Assembly: GCF_003460605.1 (NCBI RefSeq)
Contig: NZ_QTVN01000022.1
Location: 1-19,230, forward strand
DNA: 19,230 nt
Direction: 5' to 3'
Origin: Ruminococcus sp. AF31-8BH
GTDB taxonomy: Bacteria; Bacillota; Clostridia; Lachnospirales; Lachnospiraceae
Positions 6,209 to 13,241 of this stretch are shown here, piece by piece. The stretch's first letter is position 1, and each line of letters begins with the position of its first letter. Position numbers and translations under genes: made by a program. The notes beneath the pieces are model-generated. The model made no database searches. It had not been told where the DNA came from and saw only the letters and a list, made by a program, of their open reading frames with translations.

Positions 6209-6928
6209 ATGAGTAAGGTGCTATTAGTAGAAGATAATACAAGTGCAGTAAAGAAAATTGTGCGTTATATTGACAATATATCTGCCGATCTTGAGGTACA
6301 TTCTGTTTCCGAGGCCGGAGAAGCCTTGCAATATGCAAAAGCGAACGATGTTTCCCTTTTTATCCTTGATATTCAGTTAGAGGACTATAAAGGAACCAGC
6401 TTAGCAAAGCAGCTCCGCGAATTGCCGGAATATAAATATACGCCGATTATTTTTGAAACGGCATTGGCAGGAGAAGAACTTTCAGCTTATCGAGATGTGA
6501 AGTGTTACAGTTTTCTTGTAAAGCCATTTAGCGAAGAAGAATTTGTAACGGCATTTCGTGACGCGTTGGGATTGTCTAAACAGATGAGCCAACAAGCAAA
6601 AACCATTCAGATTGAGCAAAAGCAATTTATCTTAGAATATGTTACACAGGATATTGCCTATATCGAAGCCTTTGGAAAAAAACTTGTGATCCATACCAGT
6701 AGCCGTCTGTCCGGCATCAAAGAAGATACGATTTCCGGGTACACTTTGTCTGGTTTATTGGCGTTGCTTGATGATCCAGCATTTGTTCAGTGCCATAAGA
6801 GTTATGTCGTGAACAAATCCCATATTGAGAAAATTGACAAATCCGAGCGGAAGATTTTTCTGAAAGGATTTACAGATACAATCCCCATCGGAAATAAATA
6901 TCAGGCCGAATTATGGGGGAAAACATGA
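6209..6928 (+). CDS. LytTR-family response regulator
   Basis: A 239-aa AgrA/LytR-type transcription factor. The receiver domain (1-120) has acidic residues at VEDN (8-10), the phosphoacceptor Asp54 in LFILDIQLED and Lys105 in FLVKPF. The LytTR DNA-binding domain covers about 135-235, with the typical YIEAFGKKLVIHT, FVQCHKSYVVN and IPIGNKY blocks. The cytoplasmic protein binds direct repeats upstream of target promoters once phosphorylated. It overlaps the kinase gene by ATGA (6925-6928), so the two are translationally coupled and form a cognate pair. The exporter genes downstream are the likely target. Confidence 0.92.
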   Translation: MSKVLLVEDNTSAVKKIVRYIDNISADLEVHSVSEAGEALQYAKANDVSLFILDIQLEDYKGTSLAKQLRELPEYKYTPIIFETALAGEELSAYRDVKCYSFLVKPFSEEEFVTAFRDALGLSKQMSQQAKTIQIEQKQFILEYVTQDIAYIEAFGKKLVIHTSSRLSGIKEDTISGYTLSGLLALLDDPAFVQCHKSYVVNKSHIEKIDKSERKIFLKGFTDTIPIGNKYQAELWGKT

Positions 6929-8247
6929 ACTTTCTAATGAATCTGATACAGTTAGGATTGGATGTGGGAATACTGGCTCTCTGCTGTGAAGCCGTTTTCC
7001 GGCAAAAATCAGAAATAAAGGCAAAAGATTTTTTCATTTTTCCCATTCTTCTTGTTCTTTGTGTTGTACCGAGAGTGGATTTTTCTGTCGGAGCAAATAT
7101 GACGGCATCTTTCCGCAGTGAAGGCTTTGAAATACTACCAGCAGACAATATTGTTGGATTGCTGTTTTTGATTTTTGCAGTATTGTTGTTGAGCAGTATT
7201 TTCTTCGGCTCCAAATCCAGCGGAACGGTTTTCTGCGGCACAATGGCGGCCTTCTCCATTTTCCTGTTCGTCAAATGCCTGTGCGCGGTTCTTTTTGCTG
7301 TCTGCGGAGCTACGGATATTTTACTCCTGTTGGGCAGCCGTATAGCGGCGTTGTGCCTTATAGTCGTACTGGAGTTCACGCCACTTTTCGGCTTGATCCA
7401 TCAGCTCGTCCAAAGAAGCGATTTCACAGTTCTGATCGTATCTGCCAATATCGCTGTCCTTCTCATGGCAGTGCTTTCTATCCTCTCTTTTGATGTGGAT
7501 AGAATTCTTTCCCATCTGTGGGTGATTATAATTCTGATCCTTGCGGTACTGCTGCTGGACAGTATATTGCTGTTCCTACATCAGCGTCGAATGCAGGAGC
7601 AAAAGCGAATCCACATGATTGAGCAGTATGTGCCTATTGTAGAAGAATTGATCTCACAGGTTAGGGCAAGACAGCATGAATTTAATAACCGGATGATGGC
7701 GATTGAAGCTGTCGTTACCTCTGCTGATACTATAGAAGAAGCCCGGAAAGAAGTGACGGCTCTCACGGGAAGCATTGGAATCAGTCTTAATGACCGGGAA
7801 CTGCTCTCATGCGACAGCAAAATGATTGCCGGGATGCTGTTTGGGAAAATAAAACAGGCAGAAGCGGCAAATCGTCACATAGAATTATCTTTACATGGTC
7901 TTTTCAAGAAAACTGTTACCCCGGAAACAGAATGGATCGAGGCCATTGGAATTTTATTGGACAATGCAATCGAGGCTTCACCGAAAGGAAGTACGGTTTT
8001 TTTATCCAGTAAGAAACAGGGGGACTTTCTGGAATTGACAGTTGCCAATCCAGCTCCTCCGCTTTCAAATACTGAATTTATGGCCTTGTTTGGAAAAGGT
8101 GTAACTACAAAGGCAAATCGGGACGGCCACGGATTTGGCCTGTATAACATCCTACGCATGACGGAACGGTATCATGGGAAAATCCTGACCCGTAACGAAT
8201 CCATTTTGAATGAAAATTATGTTGTCTTTGGCATACTCATGCCATGA
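6925..8247 (+). CDS. AgrC/HPK10-type sensor histidine kinase
   Basis: A 440-aa membrane kinase. The first 220 residues are a multi-pass sensor of about six to seven helices (for example 36-50, 76-95, 101-127, 131-150, 167-187, 198-218). This is followed by a short coiled linker, the phosphoacceptor His251 in ARQHEFNNR (the HPK10 signature), the N box ILLDNAIEAS with Asn347, and the G box GHGFGLYNIL at 401-410. Kinases of this class usually detect peptides at the membrane. The start is ATG 6925, set by the ATGA overlap with the response regulator stop; ATG 6913 would add four residues. No autoinducer peptide or AgrB-like processing gene is seen nearby, so the ligand may be foreign. Confidence 0.92.
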   Translation: MNFLMNLIQLGLDVGILALCCEAVFRQKSEIKAKDFFIFPILLVLCVVPRVDFSVGANMTASFRSEGFEILPADNIVGLLFLIFAVLLLSSIFFGSKSSGTVFCGTMAAFSIFLFVKCLCAVLFAVCGATDILLLLGSRIAALCLIVVLEFTPLFGLIHQLVQRSDFTVLIVSANIAVLLMAVLSILSFDVDRILSHLWVIIILILAVLLLDSILLFLHQRRMQEQKRIHMIEQYVPIVEELISQVRARQHEFNNRMMAIEAVVTSADTIEEARKEVTALTGSIGISLNDRELLSCDSKMIAGMLFGKIKQAEAANRHIELSLHGLFKKTVTPETEWIEAIGILLDNAIEASPKGSTVFLSSKKQGDFLELTVANPAPPLSNTEFMALFGKGVTTKANRDGHGFGLYNILRMTERYHGKILTRNESILNENYVVFGILMP

Positions 8248-8262
8248 GAAAAGGGTATGAAC

Positions 8263-8308
8263 GAGGGTTTTAAGGGAACGAAATTTATCTTGTTCCCTTA
8301 AAACCCTC
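8263..8308. terminator. 17-bp perfect inverted repeat between kinase and exporter genes
   Basis: GAGGGTTTTAAGGGAAC (8263-8279) and its exact complement (8292-8308) enclose a 12-nt loop. In RNA it forms a very stable hairpin ending the regulator-kinase transcript, but the following TCTTGTTTCC is a poor U-tract. It ends 16 bp before the -35 of the exporter promoter, so it may instead, or also, be a binding site for an activator. Terminator or operator remains open. Confidence 0.6.
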
Positions 8309-8324
8309 TCTTGTTTCCGGGCTA

Positions 8325-8353
8325 TTGAAGCGCCTGAAAGAGTTCGATATACT
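8325..8353 (+). promoter_or_regulatory. Promoter of the ABC exporter genes
   Basis: TTGAAG (8325-8330) and TATACT (8348-8353) are separated by 17 bp. Transcription would begin near 8360, just before the AAAGGG ribosome binding site. This makes the transporter a unit separate from the two-component genes, as expected for a regulated target. Confidence 0.75.
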
Positions 8354-8376
8354 GGAAAAAACAAAGAAAGGGATGA

Positions 8377-9138
8377 ATGAATATGATAGGCCTTGTGAGA
8401 AATGAGTGGAAAAAAATTTTTCTGCCGGTGCTATTGACAACAGTTCTTCTGGCAATCGCCATGAGTGTGTTGTCCTGCACAATTTATCAAAACTATACAC
8501 TACACTACGATTTAGAGGCATGGGAAGTTGGAACAGAACTGTTTTCTCTGCTTTATCCGCTATTTGTTGTGGTGCCGCTATGCTGGAATTTGTATTATGA
8601 GCGCAAAAATAACTTCCTGCTCTATGTCATGCCGCGAGTGAAAATTAAGAAGTACCTGACTGCTAAATGGATTGCGTATGCGCTGGGAACTCTTTGTATT
8701 ATTGTGATTCCCTATATACTATCGGCGGTGTTTGCCATCTATGTGAAACCGCCAGTGGTTCCTTTCGCTGAAAATCCGTTTAGCCATATATTTGAAAACG
8801 CATTTATAAAGACCCCGCTGTTATATGCAGTTGCCCTGTCCCTTTGGAGAGGCATAGTCAGCCTTTTTGTAATGACCTTCGGATTTGTCCTCGCTTTATA
8901 CTGCAAGAACATTTTTGTAATCCTTACCGGACCGTTTATGTATTCCATTTTAGAGAATTTTGTTCTGGCTATTCTTCGTTTAGAGAGATACCGGCTGGTC
9001 GTAGCTTTTGATCCCACAACAGTTGATCCACGGGTCGTGTCAATCTCCTCTTTCTTCTTTGGCCCAATCGTTTTAAGCATTGTGATTGGCCTGACAGCGT
9101 TTCTCCTTTCTAAGAAAAATGCTGTCGTAACCGTTTAG
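8377..9138 (+). CDS. ABC-2-type transporter permease, 6-helix subunit
   Basis: A 253-aa integral membrane protein with about six hydrophobic segments (near 15-37, 55-75, 95-121, 142-170, 173-192, 222-246). The short cytoplasmic start is MNMIGLVRNEWKKIF. The RNEWKK opening and overall plan match membrane subunits of peptide or lantibiotic-immunity-like exporters, though no residue pattern fixes the substrate. The gene is followed nine bases later by the next permease (GGAG in the gap) and then by the ATPase, so the three form one transporter. It may start at ATG 8377 or ATG 8383, with AAAGGG at 8366-8371 serving either. Confidence 0.8.
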   Translation: MNMIGLVRNEWKKIFLPVLLTTVLLAIAMSVLSCTIYQNYTLHYDLEAWEVGTELFSLLYPLFVVVPLCWNLYYERKNNFLLYVMPRVKIKKYLTAKWIAYALGTLCIIVIPYILSAVFAIYVKPPVVPFAENPFSHIFENAFIKTPLLYAVALSLWRGIVSLFVMTFGFVLALYCKNIFVILTGPFMYSILENFVLAILRLERYRLVVAFDPTTVDPRVVSISSFFFGPIVLSIVIGLTAFLLSKKNAVVTV

Positions 9139-9147
9139 GAGTCCGTT

Positions 9148-10647
9148 ATGATTGCGCTTATCAGAAAAAATCTTCGTTTGTGGGGATATGGAAAGTCGCT
9201 TGCCCTATTTGCCGGATGTATACTTTTTTCCATCAGCGGGAGGTTAAACGGAGGTATTGCATACGAGCGGCACATCTTGTCGGCGGTATCAGACCATTAC
9301 TATCTGACCTATTTTGTGCTGCCGATTGTACTGTTAAGCTGCTTTTCCTTTATTGATGACGACGGAGAGCCAGTAATCTTACGGTTTCAAAGTTACCATT
9401 CTTATTTTCTGAAAAAATGGATTGGGGTCGGTTTGATTGCAGTCATTCTGACGGCTGTTCAAACTGGGGCAATTCTTCTGTCTGGTATAGGATTACCTTT
9501 AGGCAACGAATGGAACCTTGCTGCGGGTGCAACGGAAGCCGAATTATTTTCCACTCTGGAACAGCTTTTTGCCAGTCCCTTGCAGGCGTTTGTCTGTTTT
9601 ACCCTCTATCAGCTTATTGGAAGTTGGCTGATATTTGGAATCTGTATGTGGATTGGACATTTCGCTGGGAGAAAGTGGACGATCCGAATTGTAATCGTTC
9701 TTTATGTCCTCTCGGCTGTGTGGATCAAGCTTCCGGCAATTCAAAATATACCGCTGACGAGTTTTAATCATTTGCTGATTTTACACCACAATTTGGTCGT
9801 GCCCCATCGTTTCGAGATAACCGCCTGTACCTTGCTGCTCCTTGTTTTGATAATTGCTATATCTATTCGGTTTGCGTGGCGGGGACAGTTGCCGCATATA
9901 CAGTTATCCCACCGTGGTATAGCTGGCTACTATTTCCATGCGCTCATGATCCCTCGTAATCTGCTGATTCTTTTAGGTGTTGTGTTGGGAGTTTCGATTT
10001 ACAAAGGCTTAGGCAATGGCACCGCCCTATCAGGAGTGGAATGGATTTATGCCCTGTTTGCAGGACATGGAACCGGATATTTTCAAGTTTTACCTTTTCT
10101 TGAACTGCTGATTACCGGCGGTGTGCCCCTTTACCTGCTTGCCGCTTTTGTGGAGCAAACAGTGAACGGGCAATCTATATTTGTTTCTGTGCGCTCGAAG
10201 GGCCGCAGGCATTTGATGAAGAGCATTTTATTGGTCAGCATAAAGTTTCTCATGGTATATGCAATCTTTTGGCTTATGGCTGGCCTTATAGGGGCATCCC
10301 TATTCAGCACTGGATTAACAATCGTTTCTTTCAGGTTCCTGCTCTATGCGGTTTTGATGAAGTGCCTTGATATATTGGCGCAATATCTGATTATGCTCGG
10401 CATCTACATTGCCACAAGACAGGTTACAATCGGTTTCCTTGTGTTAGTGGCGGGAAATCTGCTCTGTGTCCTTCCGGGGAATTGGGTAGCTTATTCGCCT
10501 TTTGGCCTTTCCAGCCTGACAAGAATTTCTGTTGTGGAACCGGGAATTGGAATTTCCGCTGTGTCCGCCTTTGGGATAGAGGCCGCTATTTTAACGCTGA
10601 TGATTGCAGGAATCCTTATGTGTGGCTACAAGAAAATATTGAATTAG
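9148..10647 (+). CDS. Large ABC transporter membrane subunit
   Basis: A 499-aa polytopic membrane protein with roughly 10-12 hydrophobic segments, about twice the size of the preceding permease. Two halves can be seen. Residues 1-250 end in a charged stretch (FAWRGQLPHIQLSHRG), and residues 260-499 begin a second set of helices after a basic turn. This could be a fused pair of ABC-2-like permease domains (inference from length and topology only). It would act with the 8377 permease and the ATPase downstream. The start ATG 9148 follows AGGAG by six bases. No substrate can be assigned. Confidence 0.72.
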   Translation: MIALIRKNLRLWGYGKSLALFAGCILFSISGRLNGGIAYERHILSAVSDHYYLTYFVLPIVLLSCFSFIDDDGEPVILRFQSYHSYFLKKWIGVGLIAVILTAVQTGAILLSGIGLPLGNEWNLAAGATEAELFSTLEQLFASPLQAFVCFTLYQLIGSWLIFGICMWIGHFAGRKWTIRIVIVLYVLSAVWIKLPAIQNIPLTSFNHLLILHHNLVVPHRFEITACTLLLLVLIIAISIRFAWRGQLPHIQLSHRGIAGYYFHALMIPRNLLILLGVVLGVSIYKGLGNGTALSGVEWIYALFAGHGTGYFQVLPFLELLITGGVPLYLLAAFVEQTVNGQSIFVSVRSKGRRHLMKSILLVSIKFLMVYAIFWLMAGLIGASLFSTGLTIVSFRFLLYAVLMKCLDILAQYLIMLGIYIATRQVTIGFLVLVAGNLLCVLPGNWVAYSPFGLSSLTRISVVEPGIGISAVSAFGIEAAILTLMIAGILMCGYKKILN

Positions 10648-10658
10648 GAGGACAGAAT

Positions 10659-11336
10659 ATGAGTTCATATATTGAAGTGAAAAATGTATCAAAAAGTTTT
10701 GGTGGCAAGGCAATTCTTCAAGACGTTTCACTGTCCATAGAACAGGGAACAGCTGTTGGTTTGGTTGGCGCTAACGGCAGCGGAAAGTCGGTGCTGTTCA
10801 AGATTTTATGCGGTTTCGAGAAGCCTGATCGGGGCAGTGTTTACGTGCGCGGAAAACAGCTTGGTAAAAATGGCCGCGACTTCCCCGAAAGTTTGGGAGT
10901 ATTTATCAATTCCCCCGGTTTTATTGGCATTTACAGTGGTTTTCAAAATCTGAAATTTCTTGCGGACATTCAAGGGAAAATTGGAGAAAAAGAAATCCGA
11001 CAGGCCATGAGCAAAGTGGGGCTTGACCCTGATAATAAAACGAAAGTAGACAATTATTCTCTTGGTATGAAGCAGAAACTGGGGATTGCACAGGCAATTA
11101 TGGAGGGGCAGGATATTCTGATTTTGGATGAGCCTTTTAACGCATTGGACTACAAAACCTATGAGGATGTAAAGGCCATCATCCGTATGCTGAAAGCGGA
11201 AGGCAAGACCATTTTTCTGACTTCACACCATTTCAAAGACATTGAACAGCTATGCGATCAGGTGTACTCGATTGAAGATTGCAGACTAATTCCGATTACG
11301 GAGGAAATTGCTGCCCGCTATAGAGAGATGGAATAA
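10659..11336 (+). CDS. ABC transporter ATP-binding protein
   Basis: A 225-aa ATPase that powers the two permeases. It has Walker A GANGSGKS (37-44), signature YSLGMKQK (133-140), Walker B ILILDEP (153-159) and the H-loop His190 in LTSHHF. The position of the Q-loop glutamine reads Asn84 in GVFINSPGF. Lantibiotic-immunity LanF ATPases carry Glu in the analogous IExP motif, so this protein resembles that branch but with an unusual residue. It is short (225 aa) and lacks a C-terminal regulatory domain. The start is ATG 10659 with AGGAGG nine bases before; an upstream open frame to 10482 is out of frame with the permease it overlaps and is not used. Confidence 0.92.
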   Translation: MSSYIEVKNVSKSFGGKAILQDVSLSIEQGTAVGLVGANGSGKSVLFKILCGFEKPDRGSVYVRGKQLGKNGRDFPESLGVFINSPGFIGIYSGFQNLKFLADIQGKIGEKEIRQAMSKVGLDPDNKTKVDNYSLGMKQKLGIAQAIMEGQDILILDEPFNALDYKTYEDVKAIIRMLKAEGKTIFLTSHHFKDIEQLCDQVYSIEDCRLIPITEEIAARYREME

Positions 11337-11362
11337 CCCGTTAAAAGCAATAAGAAAGGTAG

Positions 11363-11459
11363 CTGCCGGACGGCGGCAAAGAAAAAAAGTCGTCGTCCAG
11401 CAGTCCTATCAACACGCCTATAAGAAACGGCGGCTTTGAATTTCAGAGCCGCCGTTTCT
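11363..11459 (+). terminator. Two hairpins ending the exporter operon
   Basis: A 13-bp stem with one mismatch and one wobble pair (11363-11375 with 11391-11403, A-rich loop) is followed by a perfect 13-bp stem (11423-11435 with 11447-11459, AGAAACGGCGGCT). The second ends in TTCTTTG, a weak U-tract. They lie directly after the ATPase stop and probably terminate or protect the transcript. Confidence 0.6.
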
Positions 11460-11493
11460 TTGCGCTTGCACAAACCAATGACGACCTACAGGG

Positions 11494-11527
11494 ACACGGT
11501 AGCCAATAGGAGGTAATATTGCCGTGT
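11494..11527 (+). other. Hairpin carrying a strong Shine-Dalgarno (possible leader)
   Basis: ACACGG (11494-11499) pairs with CCGTGT (11522-11527), with an inner AATA/TATT pair. The loop holds AGGAGGT followed by ATATTG. Translation from that TTG would give only about 11 codons before TAA. No gene of normal size follows, so this is either a leader peptide or the remnant of a lost gene. The surrounding 11460-11651 has no other coding signal I can support. Confidence 0.35.
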
Positions 11528-11651
11528 TCATTTTGCCTTCAACAATCTGCCTAATATTTTACGGTCAAAAAAAGCTCATATCCTCCATGGGGGTATTCTA
11601 GGCATGAGTATGAACATAAAAATCATGTAAATAGATTTTATAATTCCTCTG

Positions 11652-11684
11652 CGCCTGTCTGCGTTTTGCAGACAGGCGTTTTTT
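11652..11684 (+). terminator. Strong Rho-independent terminator upstream of the sigma gene
   Basis: CGCCTGTCTGC (11652-11662) and GCAGACAGGCG (11668-11678) form an 11-bp GC-rich stem with a 5-nt loop, followed by TTTTTT (11679-11684). It separates the cargo cassette from the sigma-like gene 150 bp downstream. It could act as an attenuator for that gene, since no promoter is evident between the terminator and 11834. Confidence 0.85.
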
Positions 11685-11833
11685 GCTGTTTATGTAAGCC
11701 TTCGCCATGTAGTGAAGCCTTTCATAAAAACTTTCTTCCCTCTGCGGTTGCCAAAATCGCAAGCCTTGCATTACTGAGGCGAAAGGGAGGAAGTCACCAC
11801 CCCGCACCTGTGGGCGCGAAGGGAGGTGAGAAA

Positions 11834-12268
11834 ATGAAAGACTCCTATGAGCAGCGTATTCAGAATCAGTTTGGCGCCTTCTGTGTCAAGGTTTTGAAGA
11901 ATGAGGCCGGGTATATCCAGCGTGAATATACCCGGCTCCGGGATCAGGAAAAATCCCTGGGCGAGCTGACAGCTTTCGAGCTGGAGCAGACCGCCGTATG
12001 GGACAAGCACTTCTTGGACGAGCATGTCTTGGACATGCAGGGCCTCCCGGTCGTTGTGACCGGCAATCTTCTGGCCGACGCTCTGGCGCAGCTGCCGGAG
12101 GGCAAGCGGGATGTGATCCTGCTGTCCTACTTTCTGGGGATGACGGACCGTGAGATCAGCGACAAGCTGAATATCGTCCATCAGACCGTATCAAAGCGGC
12201 GCCTTACTACGCTGAAAGAATTGCGCGAATATCTGATGAAGGAGGGATTTGAATGGCCGGACAAGTGA
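11834..12268 (+). CDS. Sigma-70-like factor of a conjugative element
   Basis: A 144-aa RNA polymerase sigma-like protein of the type found in Tn916/Tn1549-family elements. The C-terminal region-4-like HTH is clear at residues 86-132: LPEGKRDVILLSYFLGMTDREISD, then KLNIVHQTVSKRRLTTLKELREYL. The N-terminal part (1-60) is helical and charged. In related elements it stands before an HTH protein, xis and int, and is thought to act in switching the element on. The start is ATG 11834 behind GGGAGGTGAG. The frame stays open upstream to 11666, but that stretch covers the terminator. It overlaps the next gene by 16 bp. Confidence 0.85.
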   Translation: MKDSYEQRIQNQFGAFCVKVLKNEAGYIQREYTRLRDQEKSLGELTAFELEQTAVWDKHFLDEHVLDMQGLPVVVTGNLLADALAQLPEGKRDVILLSYFLGMTDREISDKLNIVHQTVSKRRLTTLKELREYLMKEGFEWPDK

Positions 12269-12492
12269 AATCTATCCCGGTGCCTGTGATCCTGGCAGCC
12301 GTGAACGGCGACGAGGACGCCCTTGCCGCCGTGGTCGCTCACTATCAGAAGTACATCCGGGCTCTTGCCACCAGGCCGCTGAAGGACGAATACGGGAATA
12401 CATACCTGTATGCCGATGAAGATATGCGGCTTAGGCTGGAAACGAAGCTGATCCACAGCATCGTGACGGGCTTTGAGGTGCTGCCGGTCTAA
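12253..12492 (+). CDS. Helix-turn-helix domain protein of conjugative element
   Basis: A 79-aa protein of the small HTH family that follows the sigma-like gene in Tn916-like elements. It begins IPVPVILAAVNGDEDALAAVVAHYQKYI (residues 8-35), resembling the N-terminal helix pair of sigma region 2, and ends LETKLIHSIVTGFEVLPV. The pairing of a region-2-like small protein with a region-4-like partner suggests the two could form a split sigma factor (inference). Translation is coupled to the upstream gene: AAGGAGG lies inside that gene just before ATG 12253. Confidence 0.82.
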   Translation: MAGQVKSIPVPVILAAVNGDEDALAAVVAHYQKYIRALATRPLKDEYGNTYLYADEDMRLRLETKLIHSIVTGFEVLPV

Positions 12493-12900
12493 AACCTGCG
12501 AGGCAAGTTTTTCTCCCTTTCCTTGCTCCAACGGTTCGGCATTGAAATTCCATGCTCTTTGACAAAGAAAGTCAGATGGGAGGCTATCTGTGCAGCATAA
12601 GGCAAACGGATGCATTCCTGTTTGTGCCGAGCCATACGGCCGGTGCGCCATGACCTCGTTTCAAGTCCGCAGGACGGGACCACTGTAACGGGCGAGCGAA
12701 CAACACCAGACCGCAAAGCAAGCGTGGCAGCTTGCGGGCGATGACACACGGGCAGGGTTAAAGATACTCGCGCATTGAACGCCCACAAAGCATCGTGCGC
12801 CGCACCCATCAGCATGGGCCGGGGTTAGACTCCCATGGAGCTGTGCCAACAGCCGTCCGTAAGCCTACTTTTCTTTTTTGAAAGTTTATGGATAGATCGT
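12493..12900. other. GC-rich noncoding stretch between HTH gene and xis
   Basis: About 400 bases hold no credible gene on either strand; the open frames on the minus strand lack ribosome binding sites and family motifs. Several local hairpins can be drawn: GTCC/GGAC around 12666-12676, GCAAGC/GCTTGC (12718-12723 with 12730-12735, or alternatively CCGCAA/TTGCGG 12711-12737), and CCCAT/ATGGG near 12806-12819. The GC-rich composition ends abruptly near 12870, where AT-rich DNA begins. It could be a structured RNA or regulatory DNA of the element; function is unknown. Confidence 0.4.
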
Positions 12901-12929
12901 AAACTTTTCAATTAGCAGCAGACAAACAC

Positions 12930-12989
12930 GGAACAGCACGGTAAAATAATAGTGGAAGTTATATTACCCACACATATTCGTGTTGTTCC
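12930..12989. repeat. 11-bp inverted repeat upstream of xis
   Basis: GGAACAGCACG (12930-12940) and CGTGTTGTTCC (12979-12989) pair with a single G-T wobble around a 38-bp spacer, 25 bp before the xis start. The right arm is followed by TTTT. It may be an operator, an integrase/Xis binding site or a weak terminator. Confidence 0.5.
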
Positions 12990-13014
12990 TTTTCATAACT
13001 GAAAGGGGGTTCTC

Positions 13015-13221
13015 ATGTCTCAAACATGGAACGGCACGAAGAAAGAAACCCCTGAAAGAAGGACGTATACGGTTGACGATATTGCTCAAATTCTGGGCAT
13101 CGGAAGAACTTCCGCATACATCCTTGTAAAAGAAGGGCACTTCAAAATCGTGCGAATTGGTAACGCCATACGCATTTCCAAGCGGTCATTTGACGAGTGG
13201 CTTGACTCCCTCGACCTGTGA
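13015..13221 (+). CDS. xis: Excisionase (Xis-like HTH protein)
   Basis: A 68-aa DNA-binding protein with the excisionase-family winged HTH: YTVDDIAQILGIGRTSAYILVKEGHFKIVRIGNAIRISKRSFDEWLDSL at residues 18-66. It bends attachment-site DNA so the integrase favours excision. It directly precedes and is co-transcribed with the integrase (21 bases between stop and ATG), the normal xis-int order. GAAAGGGGG lies just before ATG 13015. A close structural relative, the 58-aa protein at 18909, stands in the second module. Confidence 0.88.
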   Translation: MSQTWNGTKKETPERRTYTVDDIAQILGIGRTSAYILVKEGHFKIVRIGNAIRISKRSFDEWLDSLDL

Positions 13222-13241
13222 TCCAAGAAAGGAAGAACGAT

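Noticed and set aside
11639..11644. TATAAT before the sigma gene terminator
   Set aside because: No acceptable -35 lies 16-18 bp upstream, and transcription would start directly at the terminator stem. It is not called as a promoter.
12181..12849. Minus-strand open frames of 60-156 codons between the sigma gene and xis
   Set aside because: They have no start signals and compositions rich in Cys, His and Arg without motifs, and they overlap real genes or the noncoding region. They are not supported as genes.
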